Shown here: positions 1 through 6,018 of the stretch, piece by piece
Layout: the number at the start of each line of letters is the position of its first letter
How positions within the stretch are numbered: the first letter of the stretch is position 1
NCBI GenBank assembly: GCA_905479905.1
Contig: CAJQOK010000228.1
Coordinates: forward strand, 1-6,018
From: an uncultured Aliterella sp.
Lineage (GTDB): Bacteria; Cyanobacteriota; Cyanobacteriia; Cyanobacteriales; Chroococcidiopsidaceae
Direction: 5' to 3'
DNA: 6,018 nt
Translations under genes and position numbers: made by a program
Notes under the pieces: generated by a model
What the model was told of the DNA's origin: nothing
Seen by the model: the letters and a program-made list of their open reading frames with translations, nothing else
Databases searched by the model: none

Positions 1-3000
1 TGCCAGCGTTGCTAATAAATCGCTTAATTTGCTGTTAGGTTGGGTAACTATTTGATTTAGTAGCGTTTCCAATTGGTGAAAAATCTTAGTAATTGTGGCA
101 GATTCAAAGCGATCGCAATTATAAAGAAGTTGCATCGTCCAGGCAGTATTTGCCCTGACTCTAAGGGTTAACGGATAGTTGTTGCGAGAAACCGCCGCCC
201 GGACATCAGTTAGTTGTAAATCTGTAGTTTCTCGCTCTAAGGCTGGCGCTACAGGGTAGTTTTGAAACACAACAATACTTTCAAATAGCGGCAAATGTTG
301 AGGTAATTTGCTCCATTTGTGGATTGCAGCCAGGGGGCTGTGTCCGTATTGACGTGCTTCGGCTTGCAAGTTTTGCAACTGATGCAACCAACTCCAAAGC
401 AAAGCATCGGGACCAATGCGGACTCGGACAGGTAAGGTATTAATAAATAGCCCTACGAGCGATTCTGCACCTTCTAAAGTGGCTGGACGACCGGATACTG
501 TAGCCCCAAAAACTACATCTAGTTCGCCGCTATGGTAGCTAAGGAGTAATGCCCAAGTTCCTTGTATTAGGGCGTTTAAAGCAATTTGATGTTGGCTTGC
601 TAAGGCTTGGAGAGTGGCGGAAGTAGTTGGCGAAAGCTGAATTTCTTGTAATTTGTAGCTATCATCTGGGTTAGCTGTTTGATACTGAGGGAATACAGGT
701 GTTGTAGCAGTAAATCCTTGTAGAGTTTGCCGCCAAAAGGTTTCGGCTGCTTGCATATCTTGCTGTTGTAGCCAGTTAATGTAGTTGCGATAGCTGCAAG
801 CTGGGGCTAAAGTTATTTGTGCGCCGCGATTTGCGGCTTGATACAGGGCAAACACTTCTTTGAGGAGTAAAGCTGCTGCCCATCCATCCATTAAAATGTG
901 ATGGTGATTCCAGATAAAGTAACTGCTATCGTCGGCAACTTGAATTAAAGCAATCTGCATTAATGGTGCAGAGGAAAGTTGCAGTTGATAACAAGCTAAA
1001 AACTGTTCTAATTGCTGGCTTTGCTGTGTGGCCGACAATTCCCGCCAGTCGTGCTGTTGCCAAGGTAGTTCTACTTGTTTGCGAACAACTTGTACAGGTT
1101 CGTCTAGGTTTTCCCAGTAAAATGCTGTCCGCAGCACGCTATGGCGCTCGATTACTTGCTGCCACGCGCTCTTTAAAGCTGGTAGATTTAATTTGCCTTG
1201 CAAGCTGCAACTCCACTGTTCGACATACATTTGCGACTCTGGGGCATACAGGGTATGAAATAGCAAGCCTTGTTGTATGGGTGAGAGGGGATAAATATCT
1301 TCAATTTGGCGGTAATTGCTGCCAATTAATCGATCTAGAGTGGCGCTATTAAGTCTGACAAGGGGAAAATCTGAAGGTGTATAGCCGCCTGCGGTGGGTG
1401 ACTGACAGTGAACGATCAGCGATCGCAATTTTCCTAAAAATCCTTGTGCTAAGTTCTCTATAGTAGAAGTTTGATGAATAGCATTGCTATACGTCCAACT
1501 TATTTGTAATTTTCCTTCGCTAACAAAACCGTTGATTGTCAATAAATGACTGCGCTTTCCTTTCAAGCTGCGGGTTATACCTTCGGTTTCTGGTGCTAGT
1601 TCAAAAAGGGATAATTGCGCTCGCGTGGCATCAAATTGACCTAAATAATTAAACGATACCTGCGGAGAAACAGCAATTTCTAAGTTCTTAGCGAGGTAGC
1701 GCCCAATGCCGTAATCAATGCCATTGTTGGGGATTTGCCGCAATTGCTCTTTAATTGACTTTAATGCTGCCTCTAGTTCGAGTGTTTCCAAATCTAAGCG
1801 TACTGGAAATATTGAGGTAAACCAGCCAACAGTTCGAGAAATATCTACATCAGCAAATAACATCTCCCGCCCGTGTCCTTCTAAGTCGATTAATACGGCA
1901 GATTCTCCCGTCCACTGTGTAAAAGCTTGGACTAATGCAGTTAGCAACACATCGTTAATTTGCGTGTTGTAAGCTTTGGGTACTTCCTGCAATAAAGCTT
2001 GTGTTTCTGCGGTAGTCAGGGAAATACTAATAGTCTGCGCCGATGTAACGGTATTTGTGCCAGTTGGGTAATCTACTGGTAGCGAAGTTGATTGTTGTAT
2101 TGTTGGCTTGGATAATTGCGATCGCGCGTATTCCTGCAAGCGGTAAGCCCAAGCTTGGAAAGAAGTAGTTTTTGGTGGTAAAGCTAGTTGTTGATACGCT
2201 GTTTGCAAGTCTGCAAGTAGAATCCGCCAAGATACTCCATCAATAGCTAAATGGTGAACAATGACGAGCAAGCGCTGGGGTTGTTCTCTACCCAAATTAA
2301 ATAAGGCGACGCGCAGGAGCAAACCTTGTGCCAAATCTAGACTAGCTTGCAGTTGATTAATCGTTGTCTCCATTACCAAAAGGCGATCACTTTCTGGTAG
2401 CGTAGATAAATCTATAGGCGAAAATGGCACAACTTCATCGGGTAGGGCGTTAACTTGCTGCCAACCTGTTGTAGTAAAGGTAAAGCGCAGGCGAAAAGCA
2501 TCGTGATGGTGAATTAGTTGTTTGACGGCGGCGGCTAATAGCTCCGGTTGTAGTTTTTGCTTTGCTTGCAACAGTACCGCTTGATTCCAGTGGTGCGGAT
2601 CTATTATTTCTTGCTCAAAAAACCAGTGTTGAATCGGTGTAAGCGGGACTGAACCTGTTACTAGCCCTTGTTGGGCGTTTATTGTTGGTGTAGTTGTAGC
2701 AAAGGTGGCTAGTTCAGCAATTGTCGGGTGAGAAAATAATAGTTTGGGCGTTAGTTGGATATCTGCTTGTTTAGCTTTAGCGATCGCTTGAATGCTTAAA
2801 ATTGAATCGCCACCCAATTCAAAGAAATTGTCATGAATCCCCACTTGTTCTAAATGCAAGACTTCCGCCCAAATTGCCGCTAATTTGGCTTCTATAGGAG
2901 TACGGGCAGATACAAATTTAGTTAATTCTGGTCTAACTGCGTCCGGTGCTGGTAGACCTCGCCTATCTATTTTGCCATTAGCTGTTAGCGGTATAGCTGG

Positions 3001-5790
3001 CAATTGTACAAACACCGCCGGAATTGTATATTCTGGCAATTTATCGCTGAGGAGTTGACGAAAATTACTAATTTCATCTGCTACTACATAGGCGACTAGA
3101 CGCTGTTCGCCGGGGATATCTTCTCGGAGTAATACTACTGTTTCGCGCACGGTGGGAAGTTGACGAAGTGCGGCTTCAACTTCTCCCAGTTCAATGCGGA
3201 ATCCGCGCAGCTTAACTTGATTGTCGCTTCTGCCTAAATATTCAATACTACCGTCCGAGCAATAACGGGCAATATCGCCAGTTTTGTACAAGCGCATTCC
3301 TGGTTCTAAACTCCAGGGGTGGGGAATAAACTTTTCTGCTGTTAAATCTGGGAAGTCGCAATAACCCCGCGCTAAACCGACACCACCTATATATAATTCG
3401 CCTGGAACGCCTACGGGAACTAAGTTGAACTCGGCATTTAAAATATATATTTGGATATTGGAAATCGCATAACCAATTGGGACAACTGCTTCGGTACTCT
3501 GGTTTTGACAAGTCCAAGCAGTAACATCAATCGCCGCTTCAGTTGGGCCATAAAGATTGTACAGTTGGGCGTTTAAATGCTGGAAGAAACTCTGTTGCAA
3601 GTCAAAAGAGAGTGCTTCACCGCTACAAAATACTCGCTGCAAGGAAATACATTTTTCTAATCCTGCTTCCTGCAAGAAAATTCGCAGCATAGAGGGGACA
3701 AAATGCACTGTAGTAATTTGTTCTTGGGCGATGAGATTGACTAAATAGTTGCTATCTTTATGCCCTCCAGGTTGGGCAATTACTAGACAAGCACCTGCAA
3801 TTAGAGGTAAGAAAAATTCCCATACAGAGACATCGAAGCTAAAAGGAGTTTTTTGAATTAGGCGATCGGTAGTGCTGATTTGATAGGTTTCTTGCATCCA
3901 CAACAAACGATTGCAGACAGCAATATGAGTATTCATCGCCCCTTTGGGTTTGCCCGTAGAACCAGAAGTATAGATGATGTAGACTAAGTTTTCTGGGGTG
4001 ATGCTAGTAGTTAAGTTGTGGGTGGGTTGTTGGGCGAAGTCTTCCCAGTTTGTATCTAAACAAATAACTTGCAGAGAGTCCGGTAAGGTTGCTGTAAATT
4101 TCTCTTGAGTTAACAGCACTGTTGTTTTACAGTCTTGCAGCATGAAAAGCTGTCGCTGCGCGGGATATTCTGGATCTATTGGTACATAAGCACCGCCAGC
4201 TTTAAGAATGCCCAAAATTCCTACCACCATTTCTAAAGATCGCTTGATGCAAATGCCAACTTGGATCTCTGGTTTGACACCTAACTTTTGTAAGTAATGG
4301 GCTAGTTGGTTAGCGCGGCTGTTGAGTTGTTGATAAGTTAGCTTGTGGTTATCAAATACTAAAGCGATCGCATCGGGAGTTTTTTCTACCTGCTGCTCGA
4401 TTAACTGATGCAGGCATTTGAACGAATATTTAGTATGGGTACTATTCCAATTATTTATGCTTTGGCGCTCAGTTTGTGTTAGTAGTGGTAAGTCTTGTAG
4501 CTGTTGTTGGGGATTAGCAACCATCCCAACTAATAAAGTCTGTAAATGTCCTAGCAGCCTAGAAATCGATTCGTCATCAAAACACTGGCGATCGTAGATA
4601 GTTTGTAGGTGCAGTTGTTCGCCAGGAGCGACGATTAAAGTTAACGGATAGTTGTTACGATTAATCGCATCTACAGCGCCAATTTCTAAACCTCCCTGAC
4701 TTTGGCGCAAACTAGCATCTACTGGGTAATTTTCAAAAGCAATGAAACTATGAAATAAAGGTACGCCCTTGGGTATTTCGCTCCATCCTTGCACCTGCAC
4801 TAACGGGCTGTATTCGTACTGACGGGCTTGGGCTTGTTCTGCTTGGAGGTTTTTCAGCCAGGGAATTAGGTGATCTCTACCATTCACTTTTACTCGCACG
4901 GGTAAGGTATTAACAAACAAACCAATGGCTGCATCTACTCCTAATAAGTTTGCTGGACGACCAGAAGAATTAGCCCCAAAGACAACATCATTTTCGTTGC
5001 TGTAGCGGCTTAATAACAACGCCCAAGCACCTTGAATTAAAGTGTTGAGGGTAAGTTGATGTTGCTTTGCTAAAGCTTTGAGTTGCTCGGTATCTGCGGG
5101 TGATAGCTCAAGATCGCGATCGCTAAATTTACTAGATGAACCGACAATAAACTTATCGACTACTAAAGGAGTTGGTGCAGTTACACCTTTAAGGGTTTGT
5201 CGCCAGTATGTCTCGGCTTGAGCTAAATCTTGTTGTCTTAGCCAAGCGATATATTTGCGATAGGGAAAAGCAGGTTTCAAATACAAGTTTTGGTTGCTGC
5301 ACAGTGCTTGATAAAGTTCCAAAACCTCTTTAAATAGTACAAACCGCGACCACCCATCTAAAAGCAAGTGGTGGTTAATCCAAACAAATTGATAAACATT
5401 TTCCGTCATTTGAATAACGGCTAAACGCATTAGCGGCGGGGTTGCTAGTTCAAAACCACATTTTTGCTCTGCATTTAAAAATGCGGCTAGTTTTTGTTGC
5501 TGTTCTTCTATCCCCCGCCAGTCATGTTGTGCAAAAGGCAGCGTTACTTGACGATGGACTACTTGGATAGGTTCGTCTACTTCTTCCCAAAAGAAAGATG
5601 TCCGCAACACCGCATGACGATTAACTACTTGCTGCCAAGCTTGCTTGAAAGCGGAGACATTCAAGCCTTTGAGAGTAATATTGTAGCGATCGCAATACAC
5701 GCCAGAATCAGGAGCGTAGAGGGTATGAAACAATAAACCCTGCTGTGTGGGGGAGAGTTTGTAGATATCTTCGATATTCTCTGTTTTCAT
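1..5790 (-). CDS. Nonribosomal peptide synthetase, C-A(Ser)-PCP-E-C..., 3' end outside window
   Basis: This is a large multidomain enzyme, probably cytosolic, that adds one serine, epimerizes it and begins the next elongation step. The frame was read from the ATG at 5790-5788 to base 1 (1930 codons) with no stop and no frameshift. Domains in order are C (about residues 6-435), A (459-945), PCP (963-1030), E (1045-1476) and C (1496-1925). The start is fixed by an in-frame TAA two codons upstream (5796-5794) and by the ATGA overlap with the preceding NRPS gene; it leaves five residues before the IEDIY that opens the C domain. Because the preceding protein ends in an E domain and this one starts with a C domain, the two should act in sequence as docking partners. 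The gene starts in the middle of the pathway: there is no loading module and no fatty-acid-starter domain. All catalytic motifs of the complete module are intact. The peptide product is not recognised. Confidence 0.97.
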   Translation of the reverse strand, partial: MKTENIEDIYKLSPTQQGLLFHTLYAPDSGVYCDRYNITLKGLNVSAFKQAWQQVVNRHAVLRTSFFWEEVDEPIQVVHRQVTLPFAQHDWRGIEEQQQKLAAFLNAEQKCGFELATPPLMRLAVIQMTENVYQFVWINHHLLLDGWSRFVLFKEVLELYQALCSNQNLYLKPAFPYRKYIAWLRQQDLAQAETYWRQTLKGVTAPTPLVVDKFIVGSSSKFSDRDLELSPADTEQLKALAKQHQLTLNTLIQGAWALLLSRYSNENDVVFGANSSGRPANLLGVDAAIGLFVNTLPVRVKVNGRDHLIPWLKNLQAEQAQARQYEYSPLVQVQGWSEIPKGVPLFHSFIAFENYPVDASLRQSQGGLEIGAVDAINRNNYPLTLIVAPGEQLHLQTIYDRQCFDDESISRLLGHLQTLLVGMVANPQQQLQDLPLLTQTERQSINNWNSTHTKYSFKCLHQLIEQQVEKTPDAIALVFDNHKLTYQQLNSRANQLAHYLQKLGVKPEIQVGICIKRSLEMVVGILGILKAGGAYVPIDPEYPAQRQLFMLQDCKTTVLLTQEKFTATLPDSLQVICLDTNWEDFAQQPTHNLTTSITPENLVYIIYTSGSTGKPKGAMNTHIAVCNRLLWMQETYQISTTDRLIQKTPFSFDVSVWEFFLPLIAGACLVIAQPGGHKDSNYLVNLIAQEQITTVHFVPSMLRIFLQEAGLEKCISLQRVFCSGEALSFDLQQSFFQHLNAQLYNLYGPTEAAIDVTAWTCQNQSTEAVVPIGYAISNIQIYILNAEFNLVPVGVPGELYIGGVGLARGYCDFPDLTAEKFIPHPWSLEPGMRLYKTGDIARYCSDGSIEYLGRSDNQVKLRGFRIELGEVEAALRQLPTVRETVVLLREDIPGEQRLVAYVVADEISNFRQLLSDKLPEYTIPAVFVQLPAIPLTANGKIDRRGLPAPDAVRPELTKFVSARTPIEAKLAAIWAEVLHLEQVGIHDNFFELGGDSILSIQAIAKAKQADIQLTPKLLFSHPTIAELATFATTTPTINAQQGLVTGSVPLTPIQHWFFEQEIIDPHHWNQAVLLQAKQKLQPELLAAAVKQLIHHHDAFRLRFTFTTTGWQQVNALPDEVVPFSPIDLSTLPESDRLLVMETTINQLQASLDLAQGLLLRVALFNLGREQPQRLLVIVHHLAIDGVSWRILLADLQTAYQQLALPPKTTSFQAWAYRLQEYARSQLSKPTIQQSTSLPVDYPTGTNTVTSAQTISISLTTAETQALLQEVPKAYNTQINDVLLTALVQAFTQWTGESAVLIDLEGHGREMLFADVDISRTVGWFTSIFPVRLDLETLELEAALKSIKEQLRQIPNNGIDYGIGRYLAKNLEIAVSPQVSFNYLGQFDATRAQLSLFELAPETEGITRSLKGKRSHLLTINGFVSEGKLQISWTYSNAIHQTSTIENLAQGFLGKLRSLIVHCQSPTAGGYTPSDFPLVRLNSATLDRLIGSNYRQIEDIYPLSPIQQGLLFHTLYAPESQMYVEQWSCSLQGKLNLPALKSAWQQVIERHSVLRTAFYWENLDEPVQVVRKQVELPWQQHDWRELSATQQSQQLEQFLACYQLQLSSAPLMQIALIQVADDSSYFIWNHHHILMDGWAAALLLKEVFALYQAANRGAQITLAPACSYRNYINWLQQQDMQAAETFWRQTLQGFTATTPVFPQYQTANPDDSYKLQEIQLSPTTSATLQALASQHQIALNALIQGTWALLLSYHSGELDVVFGATVSGRPATLEGAESLVGLFINTLPVRVRIGPDALLWSWLHQLQNLQAEARQYGHSPLAAIHKWSKLPQHLPLFESIVVFQNYPVAPALERETTDLQLTDVRAAVSRNNYPLTLRVRANTAWTMQLLYNCDRFESATITKIFHQLETLLNQIVTQPNSKLSDLLATLA
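16..1305 (-). other. Condensation domain 2 (DCL-like), start of the next module
   Basis: Residues about 1496-1925. It opens with IEDIYPLSPIQQGLLFHTLY, nearly the same as condensation domain 1, and carries the active-site motif HHILMDG at 1630-1636, with H1631 the likely catalytic histidine. The two C domains are colinear without an indel as far as the active site: the Asp of the motif is residue 145 in the first and 1635 in the second, the same 1490 offset as their IEDIY starts. Its position after an E domain and its SPIQQGLLFHTLY motif both point to the DCL subtype, accepting the D-Ser peptide. The domain is essentially complete (YPLTLRV, then LLNQIVTQP near the end); the window stops in the linker to the following A domain, so the next amino acid cannot be predicted. 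Confidence 0.93.
1363..2658 (-). other. Epimerization domain (predicted L-Ser to D-Ser)
   Basis: Residues about 1045-1476. This domain racemizes the alpha-carbon of the PCP-bound residue so that the next C domain can select the D form. Motifs in order are PIQHWFFEQ (E1, from 1052), HHLAIDGVSW (E2, 1179-1188, holding the catalytic histidine), DLEGHGRE (GHGRE at 1305-1309), RTVGWFTSIFP (1319-1329), PNNGIDYG (1354-1361) and FNYLGQFD (1380-1387). This set is diagnostic of E domains, as opposed to C domains. All residues usually considered catalytic are present (H1180, D1184 and the Glu of GHGRE, E1309). One deviation is Asp in place of the second Gly in the PxxGxGYG motif. The domain ends in the same GGYTPSDFP tail as the upstream protein but is fused directly to the next C domain. 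Confidence 0.95.
2701..2904 (-). other. Peptidyl carrier protein (thiolation) domain
   Basis: Residues about 963-1030. This four-helix carrier domain holds the serinyl/peptidyl thioester on a phosphopantetheine arm. The motif DNFFELGGDSILSIQ places the attachment serine at S996. The Asp before that serine (LGGDS rather than LGGHS) is the form known for carriers that serve a downstream E domain, and an E domain does follow here. The segment before it (SARTPIEAKLAAIWAEVL) is the usual A-PCP linker and first helix. A HIP1 palindrome (2780-2787) lies just downstream of the attachment serine and encodes the AIA of QAIAK. Confidence 0.95.
2956..4416 (-). other. Adenylation domain, predicted serine-activating
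   Basis: Residues about 459-945. This domain activates an amino acid with ATP and loads it on the neighbouring PCP. Core motifs are all present: YTSGSTGKPKG (A3, 607-617), FDVSVWE (A4, 652-658), NLYGPTE (A5, 745-751), GELYIGG (A6), YKTGD (A7, 835-839), LGRSDNQVKLRGFRIELGE (A8, 852-870) and NGKIDR (A10, with K940). Aligning by eye to the phenylalanine-activating A domain of gramicidin synthetase GrsA gives pocket residues D653, V654, W657, H696, F721, S723, L746, I754, D755 and K940, i.e. DVWHFSLIDK. The established serine code is DVWHLSLIDK, so only one pocket position differs (Leu to Phe). No methyltransferase, oxidase or other insertion lies between A8 and A10; spacing is normal. Confidence 0.93.
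4486..5775 (-). other. Condensation domain 1 (DCL-like)
   Basis: Residues about 6-435 of the NRPS. This domain forms the peptide bond between the upstream chain and the serine held on the PCP of this module. The opening motif is IYKLSPTQQGLLFHTLY (residues 9-25). The active-site motif HHxxxDG is complete as HHLLLDG at residues 140-146, with H141 the likely catalytic histidine. Later conserved stretches include YRKYIAWL, SGRPANL, GLFVNTLPVRV and NNYPL. The SPxQQGxLFHTLY form of the first motif is typical of C domains that take a D-configured donor (DCL) rather than the SFAQxRLWFL form of LCL domains. This agrees with the preceding protein ending in an E domain. The subtype was called from motifs only, without a phylogeny. 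Confidence 0.93.
5731..5790 (-). other. Putative acceptor docking segment at the NRPS N-terminus
   Basis: The first 20 residues are MKTENIEDIYKLSPTQQGLL. In COM-type pairs the acceptor element is the short N-terminal stretch running into the first C-domain motif. Only five residues precede IEDIY, so there is no separate helical or beta-hairpin docking domain. This suggests COM-type recognition of the E-terminal partner encoded immediately upstream. Confidence 0.55.
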
Positions 5791-5864
5791 AGCTTACCTA
5801 TTTTGCCTAGTAGGTTGTCTAGTTCTGTTTGGCTCAATTGAGCTTCGGGAAAGTCTGAAGGAGT
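5787..5864 (-). other. Putative donor docking (COM-like) tail of the upstream NRPS
   Basis: These are the last 25 residues of the upstream protein, from TPSDF through EAQLSQTELDNLLGKIGKL to the stop. In the gramicidin, tyrocidine and surfactin family, the segment after an E domain that begins with TPSD-like residues and ends in a short helix is the donor communication-mediating (COM) element that recruits the next synthetase. Here it ends in a predicted amphipathic helix with a basic tip (K-I-G-K). Function is inferred from position and resemblance only. Confidence 0.6.
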
Positions 5865-6018
5865 GTAACCGCCAACATCCGGGGACTGACAGTGGACGAT
5901 GAGCGATCGTAACTTGTCAATAAATTTTTCTGCTAGACTTTCAATCGTGGCGGCGCGATGGATATTTTGGCTGTAAGTCCAATTGAATTGGAGTTGTTCA
6001 TTAGCAACCATTCCATCG
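5787..6018 (-). CDS. Upstream NRPS, C-terminal end of an epimerization domain (5' part outside window)
   Basis: Only the last 76 codons and the TGA stop of this gene are in the window; the reading frame is open to the right edge. The visible protein starts DGMVANEQLQFNWTYS, the usual last strand of an E domain, where a Gly-rich turn is followed by a WTYS-like motif. It continues through KLRSLIVHCQSP and GGYTPSDFP to a short helical tail ending LDNLLGKIGKL. The same stretch recurs at the end of the complete E domain in the next gene (1363-1431) with 21 of 23 residues identical, which makes the assignment firm. By family knowledge, an E domain at the C-terminus of an NRPS equilibrates the L/D configuration of the last residue on its carrier protein before handing the chain to a partner enzyme in trans. 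The ATG at 6011 is internal, not the start. Substrate and upstream modules cannot be seen. Confidence 0.93.
   Translation of the reverse strand, partial: DGMVANEQLQFNWTYSQNIHRAATIESLAEKFIDKLRSLIVHCQSPDVGGYTPSDFPEAQLSQTELDNLLGKIGKL
5793..5799 (-). promoter_or_regulatory. Weak ribosome binding site with ATGA start-stop overlap
   Basis: On the coding strand AGGTAAG lies just ahead of the ATG at 5790, with its AGG at -9 to -7. The ATG overlaps the TGA of the upstream gene as ATGA (5790-5787). The site lies inside the upstream coding sequence. The weak Shine-Dalgarno match plus the 4-base overlap suggests translational coupling, so the two synthetases would be made together. The in-frame TAA at 5796-5794 excludes any longer start for the second gene. 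Confidence 0.65.

Larger units (their letters stand above)
109..5693. repeat. Seven dispersed HIP1 palindromes (GCGATCGC)
   Basis: Exact copies of the self-complementary octamer GCGATCGC lie at 109-116, 1419-1426, 2118-2125, 2780-2787, 4364-4371, 5116-5123 and 5686-5693. This is about one per 860 bases. HIP1 over-representation is established for many cyanobacterial genomes and is the main taxonomic clue in this window. All copies lie inside the NRPS coding sequence. Near matches (7 of 8 bases, GCGATCGT) occur at 4588-4595 and 5903-5910. Confidence 0.9.

Noticed and set aside
963..1352. Plus-strand open frame of 129 codons
   Set aside because: It lies antisense to the second C domain and the E-C linker, whose motifs are conserved; the predicted protein is low in recognisable features. 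A shadow frame.
1718..1972. Plus-strand open frame of 84 codons
   Set aside because: Antisense to the GHGRE and PNNGIDYG region of the E domain; no ribosome site or family resemblance.
2027..2230. Minus-strand frame of 67 codons inside the E domain
   Set aside because: Out of frame with the continuous NRPS frame, which carries the HHLAIDGVSW motif next to it; no support as a gene.
3436..3452. AT-rich run (aaaatatatatttgg) that resembles a -10 box
   Set aside because: It is inside the A domain and encodes IQIYIL, a normal strand of the fold; no -35 partner or gene start follows on either strand.
3248..3517. Minus-strand frame of 89 codons inside the A domain
   Set aside because: A +1/-1 shadow of the A6-A7 region; the NRPS frame there has GELYIGG and YKTGD intact.
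3557..3748. Plus-strand open frame of 63 codons
   Set aside because: Antisense to A-domain pocket residues that are strongly conserved; no independent signal.
5494..5736. Plus-strand open frame of 80 codons
   Set aside because: Antisense to the first C domain, with no ribosome site or known family features.
5787..5800. Possible sequencing frameshift splitting one NRPS into two
   Set aside because: The downstream frame has its own TAA at 5796-5794, the junction is longer than the fused linker, and a ribosome site plus ATGA overlap is present. All fit a real gene boundary, though one base error between 5790 and 5794 cannot be fully excluded.

Overview
The window is wall-to-wall coding sequence on the minus strand and carries part of a nonribosomal peptide synthetase (NRPS) assembly line. 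The organism is very probably a cyanobacterium. The palindrome GCGATCGC (HIP1, a hallmark of many cyanobacterial genomes) occurs seven times in 6 kb, against roughly one per 65 kb expected by chance. The base composition is moderate by eye, and the domain sequences look like those of filamentous or other secondary-metabolite-rich cyanobacteria. Genus and product cannot be named from this window.

Layout, read in transcription order (right to left): (1) 6018-5787 is the last 76 codons of an upstream NRPS whose final domain is an epimerization (E) domain ending in a typical E-terminal tail. (2) At 5790-5787 an ATGA overlap couples its stop codon to the start of a second NRPS gene. (3) That second gene runs from 5790 off the left edge of the window: 1930 codons, read block by block with no stop or frameshift. 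Its domain order is C (about residues 6-435), A (459-945), PCP (963-1030), E (1045-1476) and C (1496-1925). The window ends in the linker after the second C domain, so the adenylation domain of the next module, and any thioesterase, lie outside.

How it works: the upstream E domain should present a peptidyl thioester ending in a D-residue. The first C domain here looks like the type that accepts such a donor (DCL). The A domain has the ten-residue pocket D-V-W-H-F-S-L-I-D-K, which closely matches the known serine code. The PCP carries the LGGDS form of its attachment motif, typical of carriers feeding an E domain, and the intact E domain should give D-Ser. The second C domain, again DCL-like, would pass the chain to the next residue. 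The predicted fragment is therefore ...D-Xaa-D-Ser-(next residue).

No promoter, terminator, RNA gene, transposon or CRISPR array is visible. The enzyme architecture is a known kind. The points most worth a second look are the protein break placed exactly within an E-C linker that is fused elsewhere in the same assembly line, and the way HIP1 sites sit in all three codon phases of the domains.
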